Shown: piece by piece, positions 15,255-24,548 of the stretch
How positions within the stretch are numbered: the first letter of the stretch is position 1
Layout of the letters: every line of letters starts with the position of its first letter
Source: Adlercreutzia equolifaciens DSM 19450
Lineage (GTDB): Bacteria > Actinomycetota > Coriobacteriia > Coriobacteriales > Eggerthellaceae
Reading direction: 5' to 3'
Assembly (NCBI RefSeq): GCF_000478885.1
Contig: NC_022567.1
Coordinates: 2,170,001 to 2,234,000 of the forward strand
DNA: 64,000 bases
Notes under the pieces: model-generated
The model's database searches: none
What the model was told of the DNA's origin: nothing
The model's input: only the letters and a program-made list of their open reading frames with translations
Translations under genes and position numbers: made by a program

Positions 15255-16007
15255 ATGGGCATCGTAGAAGGCAAGGTGGCCATCGTCACCGGCGGCACAC
15301 GTGGCATCGGATTCACCATCGTGCGCGAGTTTTTGAAGAACGGCGCAAAGGTGGCGCTGGCCGGATCGCGCCAGGAGACCGTGGATGCGGCGCTCGCCAA
15401 GCTCGCCGAGGAGGGCTTCACCGACAACGTCATGGGCATCGCGCCCGCACTGACCGATCCCGACTCCGTGGCGGCGGCCTTCGCGTCGGTGGTCGATCGC
15501 TTCGGGCGCTTGGACGTGCTGTGCAACAACGCCGGCGTCAGCTCCCGCACACCGCTGGTCGATTACACCCTGGAGGAGTTCAACAAGGTCATGTCCATCA
15601 ACGTGACCGCCGTGTTCGTGTGCACCCAGGCGGCGGCCCGCATCATGATCGAGCAGGGCGAGGGCGGCGCCATCGTGAACACGAGCTCCATGGTGGGCAA
15701 GTACGGCCAACCCTCCGGCTTCGCCTACCCCACGAGCAAGTTCGCCGTAAACGGGCTCACGCTGTCGCTCGCCCGCGAGCTTGCCAAGCACAAGATCCGC
15801 GTGAACGCCGTGGCCCCGGGCGTCACCCACACCGACATGGTGGACGCGCTGCCCGACTCGGTCATCAAGCCGCTCATCGAGTCCATCCCGCTGGGTCGCA
15901 TGGGCGAGCCGGAGGACATTGCCTGCGCCTGCCTGTACCTGGCCAGCGACATGTCCAGCTACGTTTCGGGCGCCGTGCTTCCCGTCGACGGCCTGTCGCG
16001 CCCGTAA
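15255..16007 (+). CDS. Short-chain dehydrogenase/reductase
   Basis: This 250-residue classical SDR has the cofactor motif TGGTRGIG (about 12-19), NNAG, a catalytic Ser in NTSSMVG and YPTSK, and ends with a VDG strand. It oxidises or reduces an alcohol/ketone with NAD(P)(H). Lack of an acidic residue after the second strand (AGSRQ) is more consistent with NADP(H). Bile-acid and steroid dehydrogenases of gut Coriobacteriia belong to this family, but the substrate cannot be read from sequence. AGAAAGGA supports the ATG. Confidence 0.88.
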   Translation: MGIVEGKVAIVTGGTRGIGFTIVREFLKNGAKVALAGSRQETVDAALAKLAEEGFTDNVMGIAPALTDPDSVAAAFASVVDRFGRLDVLCNNAGVSSRTPLVDYTLEEFNKVMSINVTAVFVCTQAAARIMIEQGEGGAIVNTSSMVGKYGQPSGFAYPTSKFAVNGLTLSLARELAKHKIRVNAVAPGVTHTDMVDALPDSVIKPLIESIPLGRMGEPEDIACACLYLASDMSSYVSGAVLPVDGLSRP

Positions 16008-16149
16008 GCATTTCGCAGCCCGATTGCCCCGCAGCCCAACCGCGGCCACCCGCGAAAAACGGCCACCGCGCAAGCAACAGCCCCGAATTCTGGCAAGTTT
16101 TTCGAAGTTTTCGACATCAGAATTCCCGGCACCCCGAGCGCAGGCAACA

Positions 16150-16193
16150 AAAGGGCCGGAAACCATCCCAAAAAGAGTGGTTTCCGGCCCTTT
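16150..16193. terminator. Bidirectional terminator
   Basis: AAAGGGCCGGAAACCA (16150-16165) pairs perfectly with TGGTTTCCGGCCCTTT (16178-16193). It lies between the convergent SDR and S10 peptidase genes and has A/T runs on both sides. Confidence 0.88.
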
Positions 16194-16270
16194 CTCATGC
16201 CTCTAAATCGTTGCAATCAGCGTTGCATGTCAAAACCCTCGAAAAACTTGCCAGAAAATGGGCTTCTTCC

Positions 16271-17755
16271 CTACGCCTCGTGGCGCTTCTCGTAGAAGGC
16301 GGCCAGCTCCGGGGCCATCTTCTCCAGAGTGGGCAGGTCCTCGTAGGCCATATGCCCGTTCTCGTGCACCTTGTACTCGATGCGGCTCGTGATGGACTCG
16401 GGCAAAAACATCTTCGAGATGGAGTGCTTCACGTTCCAGAACGGCGTGGCCGCATCGTGGATGCCGCCGAAGAACAGCACGCGGCAGAACGGGTTGCGGC
16501 GCAGGGCCGTGCCCATATCGTAGGCGGTGTTCGGGCACACGGGGCTGCCCATGGTGCCGGGCGCCTGGTGCGTCCAGTTCCACTCCTCGTTCACCTTCAT
16601 GGAAAGCAGCATGTTGATCGGCGAGCCCTTAAAGCCCGTCTCCTGGACGAGCTTCATCCAGGCGGACTGGTCCGGCGTCATGATGGCGTCGCCGGAGGGA
16701 TCCTCGCCGGCGAAGAACTCGTTGTCGCCCTGCACATCCATGTAGGCCGGCTCGGTGAAGCGCGTATCGTAGCGGCCGGTGAACAGGCCCTCGTCGGCCA
16801 TGATGGTCTTGCGGAAGGTGTCCAGCTCGATGCGCAGGTGCTTGCCCTCGATGAACTCGGCCGGAAGCCCGATGAGCTCGCTCATCTCGACGGCCAGCTC
16901 GTGCTCCTCTTCCGGAGTGATGGAGTCGCTCGCGATGAGGGCGCGACCGTACTTCTCATCGACGAACTTCCAGGCGCGGTCGAACCACTCGAACTGGTCG
17001 ACGCCGGCGCCGGCCTTGCCGAAGTAGTTGGCCGTGGCGGCGTAGACCGGCAGCATGCCCATGTAGTACAGGTCGTTGCCCGAAAGCGTCGGCGCGTAAT
17101 CGAGAATGGTGGACTGCTCGATGACGCCGGTCAGCGCGATGCCGCGCTCGCCGAGCACGCGCATGAGCACCGAGTTGCGCATGGTGCCGTAGGACTCGCC
17201 GTACAGGTACAGAGGCGTATTCCAACGCTCGTGAGTGGTGAGCCACTGGGCGATGCCGCGCATGAAGGCGTCAGCGTCGCCGTCGACGCCCCAGACCTTC
17301 TTCGGGTCGTACCCCTCGGCCACCTTCGAGTAGCCGGTGCCCATGGCGTCCAGGTACACCAGGTCGGTCGTGGGCAGAAGCGAGTAGGGATTGTCCTCGG
17401 GCTTCGTGGGGCAGGGCAGCTGCTTGATGGTGTTGATGGGCACGCGGCGCGGACCCAAGCCGCCGATGTTCACCATGGCCGACGAGCCGCCCGGGCCGCC
17501 GTTCCAGCAGAAGGTGACGGGGCGATCGGACTTGTCGGCCGCATCGCTTACGTAGGAGAGGGCGAACATGTACCCGATGAGCGTGCCGTCGTCGGTGTGC
17601 AACGGCAGCATCTCGGCAGTGGCGGTGTATTTGATGGTCTGCTTGCCGTCAGTCCAGGTCATATCCTTGCTGGCCGGCTCAGGAACGGGCTGCTCCGGTT
17701 TGGCGCTCTTCCCGTCGTTCATGGTGACGGTGAAGGAGGGGCTTGTCTCTGCCAT
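16271..17755 (-). CDS. S10-family serine carboxypeptidase-like protein
   Basis: This 494-residue alpha/beta hydrolase has the S10 marks WNGGPGGSS (oxyanion region), GESYGT (nucleophile Ser), GIHDAATP (Asp) and ENGHMAY (His). The family removes C-terminal residues from peptides. No signal peptide or Tat motif is visible, so it appears cytoplasmic, whereas many homologues are exported. The ATG has GGAGCC upstream on the minus strand. A terminator (17846-17890) separates it from the flavoprotein gene, so it is probably transcribed by itself. Confidence 0.9.
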   Translation of the reverse strand: MAETSPSFTVTMNDGKSAKPEQPVPEPASKDMTWTDGKQTIKYTATAEMLPLHTDDGTLIGYMFALSYVSDAADKSDRPVTFCWNGGPGGSSAMVNIGGLGPRRVPINTIKQLPCPTKPEDNPYSLLPTTDLVYLDAMGTGYSKVAEGYDPKKVWGVDGDADAFMRGIAQWLTTHERWNTPLYLYGESYGTMRNSVLMRVLGERGIALTGVIEQSTILDYAPTLSGNDLYYMGMLPVYAATANYFGKAGAGVDQFEWFDRAWKFVDEKYGRALIASDSITPEEEHELAVEMSELIGLPAEFIEGKHLRIELDTFRKTIMADEGLFTGRYDTRFTEPAYMDVQGDNEFFAGEDPSGDAIMTPDQSAWMKLVQETGFKGSPINMLLSMKVNEEWNWTHQAPGTMGSPVCPNTAYDMGTALRRNPFCRVLFFGGIHDAATPFWNVKHSISKMFLPESITSRIEYKVHENGHMAYEDLPTLEKMAPELAAFYEKRHEA

Positions 17756-17845
17756 AATGGCTCCTTACTCGCGTTGAGGCGCCCGGCCGCAGGGTCGCGC
17801 GCACGACTAACAACGCTGAGCCTACACGCATCGCCGATGCAGAAA

Positions 17846-17890
17846 GGCCACGGTCGCCCCCTGTCACGAAACGCGGGGGCAGCCGTGGCC
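17846..17890 (-). terminator. Terminator after the first flavoprotein gene
   Basis: GGCCACGG (17846-17853) pairs with CCGTGGCC (17883-17890), and an inner CCCCC/GGGGG stem continues it. It lies 31 bases after the flavoprotein stop on the minus strand. Confidence 0.65.
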
Positions 17891-17920
17891 GAATCGTGAA
17901 CTGACCGGACAGTCAGCTCT

Positions 17921-19768
17921 TTAGGCGGCGTAGTCGGCGGCGTTCTTGCCGGCGATGCGGCCGAAGGTGTAGATATCGGTCATAGAGCAAGAGCCCAGAC
18001 GGTTCGTGCCCATCTTGTGGCCGGCCACCTCTCCGGCGGCATACAGGCCGGCGATGGGCGTGCCCTCTACGGTGAGCACCTCCGCCTCGGGCGTGATGTG
18101 CAAACCACCCATGGTGTAGTGCACGGCGGGCTTGCAGGCCATGAGGTAGTAAGGGCCGTCTCCGATGACGTTCATCTCGGCGCTGTAGCCGAAATCCGGA
18201 TCCTTCCCGTCGGCGCAGTACTGGTTCCACTTCTCGACGGTCTTCTGCAGCTCAGCGGCATCGACGCCTTGGGCCTTCGCCACGTCCTCCAGCGTATCGC
18301 CTTTCACGATAACGCCGCGAGCCTCGCTGTTCTCGTACTCGTCGGCATGCTGCTTGAGCAGCCCCGTCTCATCGGCGGCCGCCTGATCGAACAGGAGGAA
18401 GGCCACGCCGTCGGTCTGGTTCTTGATGCCGTTGGAAATGACGTCGCGGCGATCGAGCTCTTGCACGAAGCGGTCGCCCTCCCTGTTCACGAGGATGCCA
18501 TGGTTCTCCAGGCGCACGTCGCCGACGTACAGCAGCGCGCCCGTTTCGGGATCGCACACCGGATAGGTCTGGATGTACTCCATATCAATGGTGTCGGCGC
18601 CGATCTTCTCGGCCATCACGATGCCGTCGCCCTGGGCGGCCACCGAGTCGGTGGAGAGGATCTTGTCGTCCATCTCGGGGTTGTACTTCACGCGCATATC
18701 GACGTTGGAGCCGAAGCCTCCCGTCGCCAGCACCACGGCCTTGCATTTCACCTCGGACGTATCGCCCGTCACGGGATTCTCCACTTTCACGCCCGTTACG
18801 GCGCCCGCATCGTCGGTGACCAGCTCGACGGCCTTGGTGTTGTCGATGAGCACGATGTCGTCCATGCCGTTGACACGGTTGGTCAGCTTCGTGGTCATCT
18901 CCGACCCGGAATGGGTGATGGGGATGATGGAGCGCTTGATGTTGTGGCCGCCGAACTGCATGAGGTCGTGCTTCCAGGAGACGCCGCCCTCGTAGGTGAG
19001 CCAGTTGGCGGAATCGAGCGCGCCGTTGGCGATGATGGCCACCAGCTCCGGATCGCCCTTGTTGTCGCCGCCGACGAGCATGTCGGACACGAGGTTCTCG
19101 GGGCTGTCCTCTATGCCCTGCGTCACCTGGATCCAGTTGCCGGGCACCGCCATTTCGCCTCCCGAGAGGGCCGTATCGCCGCCGAAGACACCCATCTTGT
19201 CCATGAGCACGACGCTCTTGCCCTCATTGGCCGCCGTAATGGCCGCCGCGAAGCCGGCACCGCCCGCGCCTATGACCACGACGTCCGCCTCTTCCGGGAG
19301 CTCAACGTCGCTCACCCAAGCGGCTGGCTCGCGATTCTTCCAATCGTCCGCGCTCTCCCCCATCGCATCCAGGGCGCTGCCCACGGCGGTGAGGAAGGCC
19401 ATCGAGGTAAGCGTGGCGCCACTGATGGTGTCTACCGCAAGCGTCTGATTGTCGATGATCGCTTGGGTCATCTTCTCCATGGCCACATCGCCCATACCCG
19501 GCGTCTCACGGGAATCGAGCACGGTGATGCGATCGATAGCGCCGTCTTTGGCCGATACCTCTACCGTGAACTCGCCATGCTTGCCCATACCGGTGCCGAT
19601 AGCCGTTACCTCGCCATCGGCGTTCTTGTCGTTGCCGGCAGCGGCCTCCCTCTTCTTGGCCGCAGCCTCTTCATGGCTCATGGGCGCACAGCCGGCCAGA
19701 GCCAGCGTGCCTCCCAGCGCGGCAAGAGCGCTTCCTGTGAGAAATTGTCGACGAGAACAACCTGACAT
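17921..19768 (-). CDS. Tat-exported flavoprotein reductase with FMN-binding domain
   Basis: This 615-residue protein has a twin-arginine signal (SRRQFLTGS) followed by a lipobox (LAGC), so it is exported folded and lipid-anchored. Residues about 55-130 form an FMN-binding domain with SGATLTS, the site for covalent FMN. The rest is an FAD-binding fumarate-reductase-type domain starting VVIGAGGAGFAAA. Residues matching the Shewanella fumarate reductase active site are present: His in THSGSEMTT, Arg in LDRRDV, His in HYTMGGLH, Arg in TNRLGSCS. It should reduce an activated alkene such as fumarate, urocanate or a cinnamate as a terminal acceptor. GGGAGGTT precedes the ATG. Confidence 0.93.
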   Translation of the reverse strand: MSGCSRRQFLTGSALAALGGTLALAGCAPMSHEEAAAKKREAAAGNDKNADGEVTAIGTGMGKHGEFTVEVSAKDGAIDRITVLDSRETPGMGDVAMEKMTQAIIDNQTLAVDTISGATLTSMAFLTAVGSALDAMGESADDWKNREPAAWVSDVELPEEADVVVIGAGGAGFAAAITAANEGKSVVLMDKMGVFGGDTALSGGEMAVPGNWIQVTQGIEDSPENLVSDMLVGGDNKGDPELVAIIANGALDSANWLTYEGGVSWKHDLMQFGGHNIKRSIIPITHSGSEMTTKLTNRVNGMDDIVLIDNTKAVELVTDDAGAVTGVKVENPVTGDTSEVKCKAVVLATGGFGSNVDMRVKYNPEMDDKILSTDSVAAQGDGIVMAEKIGADTIDMEYIQTYPVCDPETGALLYVGDVRLENHGILVNREGDRFVQELDRRDVISNGIKNQTDGVAFLLFDQAAADETGLLKQHADEYENSEARGVIVKGDTLEDVAKAQGVDAAELQKTVEKWNQYCADGKDPDFGYSAEMNVIGDGPYYLMACKPAVHYTMGGLHITPEAEVLTVEGTPIAGLYAAGEVAGHKMGTNRLGSCSMTDIYTFGRIAGKNAADYAA

Positions 19769-19839
19769 AATAACCTCCCTAGGTCGAACTTCGAGCGAGC
19801 GTGCTGGTACGTCACCTGCTTCTTGGGGATTTCACCGAT

Positions 19840-19849
19840 TTGGTACCAA
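19840..19849. promoter_or_regulatory. Palindrome in the flavoprotein upstream region
   Basis: TTGGTACCAA is a perfect 10-base palindrome 72 bases upstream of the flavoprotein start. The 19769-20116 gap between divergent genes contains it, an AT-rich stretch suited to a minus-strand promoter, and an extended -10 TGCTATGCT (20075-20083) for the CoA-disulfide reductase gene. No other gene is seen. Confidence 0.45.
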
Positions 19850-20116
19850 AAACGTATCAACATTGACGGTTTTTCATCGTTTTCGCTCCCTTCGATGGCT
19901 CCATCATAGACCCATCACACGAGCTTGCGGCGAAGTACCGCCATCCTCTACCGACCCGTTGCCACCCTGCATCCAAGCGTTGCCGCTTCTCCACCGGCCC
20001 GTTACCTGCCCGTAAAAAGACCCACCGCGCCACGGGCAATCGCCGAGGCGAGAACGCTGCCCGCAGCGAGGCTCTGCTATGCTACGGGCAAGAGAAAACG
20101 CGAGAAGGGAACTTCC

Positions 20117-21814
20117 ATGAAAGTTGTTATCGTAGGAGGCGTGGCCGGCGGCGCCACGGCGGCGGCCCGGCTTCGGCGCCTCGATGAGGCGGCCGAGATC
20201 GTCGTATTCGAGCGTTCCGGCTACATCTCGTACGCCAACTGCGGCCTGCCCTACTACATCGGCGGCACCATCGCCGACAAGAGCGCCCTCACCCTGCAGA
20301 CCCCCGAAAGCTTCCGCGCCCGCTTCAACGTGGACATGCGCGTACGCCACGAAGTGGAGGCCATCGACGCGGCGCGCCATGTGGTGACCGTGCGCAATCT
20401 GGAAACCGACGAGGTGTTCGAAGAGCCCTACGACAAGCTCATCCTCTCACCCGGCGCCCGCCCCACGCGCCCGGCCCTTCCCGGCGTGGGGCTCGACCGC
20501 CTGTTCACGCTGCGCACCGTGGAGGACACCTTCGCGATGAGGGAGTTTATCGATGCAGAAAGCCCGCGTTCGGCCGTGGTGTGCGGCGGCGGTTTCATCG
20601 GCCTGGAAGTGGCCGAGAACCTGCGCGAGCTGGGGCTGGACGTGACCATCGTGCAGCGCCCGCGCCACCTTATGAACCCCTTCGACGCCGATGCGGCCGC
20701 CCTCATCCACCAGGAGATGCGCGCTCACGGCGTACATCTGGCACTGGGCCGTTCCGTGGAGGGATTCGAAGAGCGCGACGGGGGCATCGACGTTCTTGTG
20801 GCCGGCGAAGAGCCGTTGCACACCGACATGGTGGTGCTCGCCATCGGCGTCACGCCCGATACGGCCCTCGCCGAGGCAACCGGACTTGAAACCGGCATCA
20901 AGGGCAGCATCGTCGTGAACGATCGCATGGAAACCGGCATCGAGGACATCTACGCCGTGGGCGACGCCGTGCAGATAAGCCACCTCGTCACCGGCGACGA
21001 CGCGCTCATCTCGCTTGCCGGGCCGGCCAACAAGCAGGGGCGCGTGGCAGCCGACGTCATTTGCGGGCTGAACAGCCGCTTCGCCGGCGCCCAGGGCACC
21101 TCGGTCATCAAGGTGTTCGATCTCACGGCCGCTGCCACCGGGCTTTCCGAGGCCGCTTGCGAGCGCGCCGGCATCGCGCACGACGCCGTGGTGCTCTCCC
21201 CTATGAGCCATGCCGGCTACTACCCCGGCGGCAAGGTCATGACGCTGAAGGTGGTGTTCGAGCGCGAGACCTATCGCCTGCTCGGCGCCCAGGCCATCGG
21301 CTACGAGGGCGTCGACAAGCGCATCGACGTTCTGGCCACGGCCCTGTTCGCGGGACTCTCCGCGATTCAGCTGAAGGATCTCGACCTCGCCTACGCGCCG
21401 CCCTACTCTTCCGCGAAAGACCCGGTGAACATGGCCGGCTTCATGGTGGAGAACCTCGCCTTGGGGCTTGTGTCCCAGTATCACTGGGACGAGGTGGCCG
21501 ACCTGCCGCGCGACGGGTCGGTGCAGCTCATCGACATCCGCACGCCTGCCGAGTTCGAGCGCAGCGCCCTGCCCGGCTTCCGCAACATCCCCCTGGACGA
21601 GCTGCGCGAGCGCTTAGGCGAGCTGGATCCCGCGCTGCCCGTGCGCCTCGTCTGCCAAAGCGGCCTGCGCAGCTACGTGGCCGCCCGCATGTTGGCGGGC
21701 CATGGGTTCGCCGACGTGAGCCATTTGGCCGGAGGCCTGCGCTTCCACGACATCGTGACAGGCGACGCGCGCCTCATCGAGCACGCCACCCCCTGCGGGG
21801 CCGACGCCCGCTAG
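20117..21814 (+). CDS. CoA-disulfide reductase with rhodanese domain
   Basis: This 565-residue protein has an FAD site (VIVGGVAGGATAAARLRR), the single redox Cys42 in YANCGLPYYIGG, an NAD(P) site (CGGGFIGLEVAENL), a dimerisation domain, and a C-terminal rhodanese domain (about 455-555) with active Cys in VCQSGLRS. Such fusions reduce CoA disulfides or CoA persulfides and polysulfide with NAD(P)H. It would keep thiols reduced and handle sulfane sulfur in the cytoplasm. GAGAAGGGA precedes the ATG, and an extended -10 lies 35 bases upstream. Confidence 0.92.
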   Translation: MKVVIVGGVAGGATAAARLRRLDEAAEIVVFERSGYISYANCGLPYYIGGTIADKSALTLQTPESFRARFNVDMRVRHEVEAIDAARHVVTVRNLETDEVFEEPYDKLILSPGARPTRPALPGVGLDRLFTLRTVEDTFAMREFIDAESPRSAVVCGGGFIGLEVAENLRELGLDVTIVQRPRHLMNPFDADAAALIHQEMRAHGVHLALGRSVEGFEERDGGIDVLVAGEEPLHTDMVVLAIGVTPDTALAEATGLETGIKGSIVVNDRMETGIEDIYAVGDAVQISHLVTGDDALISLAGPANKQGRVAADVICGLNSRFAGAQGTSVIKVFDLTAAATGLSEAACERAGIAHDAVVLSPMSHAGYYPGGKVMTLKVVFERETYRLLGAQAIGYEGVDKRIDVLATALFAGLSAIQLKDLDLAYAPPYSSAKDPVNMAGFMVENLALGLVSQYHWDEVADLPRDGSVQLIDIRTPAEFERSALPGFRNIPLDELRERLGELDPALPVRLVCQSGLRSYVAARMLAGHGFADVSHLAGGLRFHDIVTGDARLIEHATPCGADAR

Positions 21815-21858
21815 AGGCGCGCGCACGTGCCGCTTTCTGCCAATGCGAGAACCCGTTT

Positions 21859-21886
21859 AGGGGATGTGCGGCGGCGCGCATCCCCT
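21859..21886. terminator. Bidirectional terminator
   Basis: AGGGGATGTGCG (21859-21870) pairs with CGCGCATCCCCT (21875-21886) with one U-G pair and a GCGG loop, followed by TTCT. It lies between convergent genes. Confidence 0.8.
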
Positions 21887-21888
21887 TT

Positions 21889-22683
21889 CTACCCCAGCGC
21901 CACATCGAGCACCATCATGAGCACGAAGCCGAAGGCGACGCCGATGGTGCCGATGTTGGTGTGGTGACCTTGCTGCGTTTGGGGAATGAGCTCCTCGGTG
22001 ACCACATACATCATGGCGCCGGCGGCAAAGGCCAGAACCACGGGAAGAAGCGGGGTCACGAGCCCCGTGATGGCCACCATGATCGCCGCGCCCAGTGGCT
22101 CCACGGCGCCGCACAGCGTGCCCGCCAGAAACGCGCGCGGCCGCGAGAGGCCGTTAGTGGCCAAGGGCAGCGACACGATGGCGCCTTCCGGCACGTTCTG
22201 AATGGCGATGCCGACGGAAAGCGCCGTCACCGAGGCCAGGGTGATGGTGGGGTCTCCCGCCAGAAAGCCCGCGAGCACCACGCCCACGGCCATGCCCTCG
22301 GGCAGGTTGTGAATGGCCAGCGCCGCCAGCATCATCGTGGGCTTCTTCAGCGTGGAAGCCGGGCCCTCCGGTTCATCGGATCCTACGTGCAGATGGGGTG
22401 TGAAGTGGTCGATGGCCAGAAGCAGGAACATGCCGCCGAGAAAGCCCGCGCCCACGGGCAGCCACGAGGGCACCGCACCGCCCTCGGCCGCCTCGAGCGC
22501 CGGCACGATGAGGCTCCACACGCTGGCGGCGATCATGACGCCGGCGGCGAAACCCAAGAGCGCCTTGGTGAAGCGCTCGGACATGCCATGGCGCGCGAAG
22601 AGCACGAGCGCCGCGCCCAGCGTGTTTCCCAGAAATGGCACAACAAGCGCCACGAGCACACCTGCGACCACGGGATTTTCCAT
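21889..22683 (-). CDS. ZIP-family metal transporter
   Basis: This 264-residue protein has eight hydrophobic segments and the two binuclear metal-site motifs HNLPEGMAVGV and QNVPEGAIVSL of the GufA/ZupT branch. It should import zinc, iron or another divalent metal. A short His-containing loop (HFTPHLHVG) lies between segments 3 and 4. The ATG at 22683 follows GGAAAGGA on the minus strand, and the longer frame is not supported. Confidence 0.9.
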   Translation of the reverse strand: MENPVVAGVLVALVVPFLGNTLGAALVLFARHGMSERFTKALLGFAAGVMIAASVWSLIVPALEAAEGGAVPSWLPVGAGFLGGMFLLLAIDHFTPHLHVGSDEPEGPASTLKKPTMMLAALAIHNLPEGMAVGVVLAGFLAGDPTITLASVTALSVGIAIQNVPEGAIVSLPLATNGLSRPRAFLAGTLCGAVEPLGAAIMVAITGLVTPLLPVVLAFAAGAMMYVVTEELIPQTQQGHHTNIGTIGVAFGFVLMMVLDVALG

Positions 22684-22916
22684 CGTTGCATCCTTTCCAA
22701 CCCTTTTGACAGCCCTCTCGGCGCTGCCGCGGAACAAGCATAGCGCACCACCGCCGAGGCGGCGGCATCAACCTTCATGCGTTGTTGCCCCGTAGAGAAC
22801 CAGGCGTGCGACCTGCTACACTGGCATCGGCGCCCAAGGGGGACATCCTGCGACATGGCGTCAACACGATTCGGGGCCAGCCGACGACAGCCGCAACGAG
22901 GAGCGAAGGAGAGACG

Positions 22917-23138
22917 GTGCGCCAGACCTACTACGTCATAGACAGTCGCCTGTGCTGTCGATGCGGGGCCTGCCAGAAGGTGTGCCCCCACGGCGCGCTC
23001 ACGACGGCCGCCACCGTGCCCGTCATCGACCAGGCGCTCTGCCGCCACTGCGGCATGTGCTTCCGCGCCTGCCGCCTCGGCGCCGTCACGCGCCCCTACG
23101 AGCTGTACCACCTGAAGAAGGGCCGCCGCCTTCCCTAG
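22917..23138 (+). CDS. Small 2[4Fe-4S] ferredoxin-like protein
   Basis: This 73-residue protein has two cluster motifs, CCRCGACQKVCP and CRHCGMCFRAC, spaced as in bacterial 8Fe ferredoxins. It should carry low-potential electrons. The end is basic (KKGRR). The start is a GTG after GAAGGAG; the frame extends upstream without a ribosome-binding site. An extended -10 (TGCTACACT, 22814-22822) lies about 95 bases upstream. Confidence 0.88.
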   Translation: MRQTYYVIDSRLCCRCGACQKVCPHGALTTAATVPVIDQALCRHCGMCFRACRLGAVTRPYELYHLKKGRRLP

Positions 23139-23170
23139 CATGTTTCGCAGCGTTTTGAACCCCCTCCGTA

Positions 23171-23315
23171 GGGGCTGACCTTGGTCAGCCCTCCCGAGCG
23201 GAACAACCGCGCGCAACAAAACAGGGGCGACCGAGGTCGCCCCCTACGGAATAGCTGGCTAACAGGACCGCGAAAGCGAAGTCATCGTGCTTCTGGCCGA
23301 GGTCGCCCCTACGGG
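23171..23315. repeat. Cluster of REP-like palindromes
   Basis: Three related GC-rich palindromic units follow one another: GGGGCTGACCTTGGTCAGCCC (23171-23191), GGGGCGACCGAGGTCGCCCC (23224-23243) and a half unit GGCCGAGGTCGCCCC (about 23295-23309), the latter two followed by CTACGG or TACGGG. They sit between the ferredoxin and the convergent dgt gene and may also stop transcription. A related hairpin is at 55276-55296. Confidence 0.7.
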
Positions 23316-24359
23316 CTAATACGAAAGGGCGTGGGGGATGAACAGGCGCTGGTAGGTGGCGGTGGCGTAGCGGTCGGTCATGCCGGCGATGTAGTCGGTG
23401 ACGGCACGCAGATCGTCGCCCTCGGAGATGGCACGGTAATCCTCGGGCACCTCGTCGATGTGCGCGGCGTAGTAGTCGAACAGATCCGCCAGCAAGTGCT
23501 TCGCCTTCTCCACCTCGGCCATGACCGAAGGCGCCGTGTACACATTTTGGAACAGAAACGCGCGCAGCTCCATCATGGCGTCCCACACCTCGGGGCTCAT
23601 GGCGATGTCCCCGGTTTCCGCCGAGGTGCGCACCATATCGGTGACCAGCGTCTCGATGCGAGCGGAGTGGTTGGCGCCGAGCACCCGGTGGGTCGTATCC
23701 GGCAGATCGGCCTCGCGCAGGATCCCCGCGCGAATGGCGTCGTCGATGTCGTGGTTCACGTACGCGATGCGATCGGCGGTGCCCACGATGCGCCCCTCGC
23801 AGGTTTCGGCCTGCAAGTCGCCCGTGTGGTTCAGGATGCCGTCGCGCACCTCGAAGGTGAGGTTCAGGCCCGCGCCGCCGTTCTCGATGCGCTCCACCAC
23901 GCGCACCGACTGCTCGTTGTGGCGGTAGAGCGCCGCGGCCTCGGGCGTGCCGGGGGCGACTCCCTTATGGCGCGCGAGGCACTCAGCCAAAGCGGCCTCG
24001 CCAGTGTGGCCGAAGGGCGTGTGCCCCAAATCATGGCCAAGCGAGATGGCCTCAGTCAAATCCTCGTTCAGCCCGAGCGCCCGCGTGATGGTGCGGGCGA
24101 TCTGCGCCACCTCGAGCGTATGGGTGAGGCGCGTGCGGAAGTGGTCGCCCTCGGAAGCGAGGAACACCTGGGTCTTGTGGGAAAGCCGCCGAAACGACTT
24201 CGAGTGCAGAATCTTGTCCCGGTCGCGCTGGAAGTCGGTGCGCAGCGCGTCCGGCGCGCTGGAGGAGCGGCGCCCCTCGGTGCCGTCGGCGAAGGCGGCC
24301 TCCTCGGAGAGCACCTCGTGCTCCCGCTGCTGCTGGTCTTCCCGATACACAACGCGCAT
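23316..24359 (-). CDS. dgt: dGTPase-like HD-domain triphosphohydrolase
   Basis: This 347-residue protein belongs to the HD superfamily. The metal-binding residues are in HTLEVAQIAR, HDLGHTPFGHTGE and the later YVNHDIDD. The N-terminal segment DFQRDRDKILHSKSFRRLSHKTQV is typical of deoxyguanosinetriphosphate triphosphohydrolase-like proteins. It would cut dNTPs to nucleoside and triphosphate, controlling dNTP pools. The ATG at 24359 follows GGGAGGA on the minus strand; the frame runs 27 codons further but without support. Confidence 0.92.
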   Translation of the reverse strand: MRVVYREDQQQREHEVLSEEAAFADGTEGRRSSSAPDALRTDFQRDRDKILHSKSFRRLSHKTQVFLASEGDHFRTRLTHTLEVAQIARTITRALGLNEDLTEAISLGHDLGHTPFGHTGEAALAECLARHKGVAPGTPEAAALYRHNEQSVRVVERIENGGAGLNLTFEVRDGILNHTGDLQAETCEGRIVGTADRIAYVNHDIDDAIRAGILREADLPDTTHRVLGANHSARIETLVTDMVRTSAETGDIAMSPEVWDAMMELRAFLFQNVYTAPSVMAEVEKAKHLLADLFDYYAAHIDEVPEDYRAISEGDDLRAVTDYIAGMTDRYATATYQRLFIPHALSY

Positions 24360-24548
24360 ACATCCTCCCTTCCACGGATGTTCCCAGTGTAGCAAATTCC
24401 AGAAAGCGCGTTCGGCAACAGGCAAGCAACGTTGAGTCAAAAGCTGAACGATGGAAGCCGATCGCGGCGTCGCGCGGGCGTTTCAGGGAGTACCCTTGAG
24501 CTATCGACCGTCCGAAGGGGTCGAAGGAGCCGAAGAGAAGAAGCAGCC

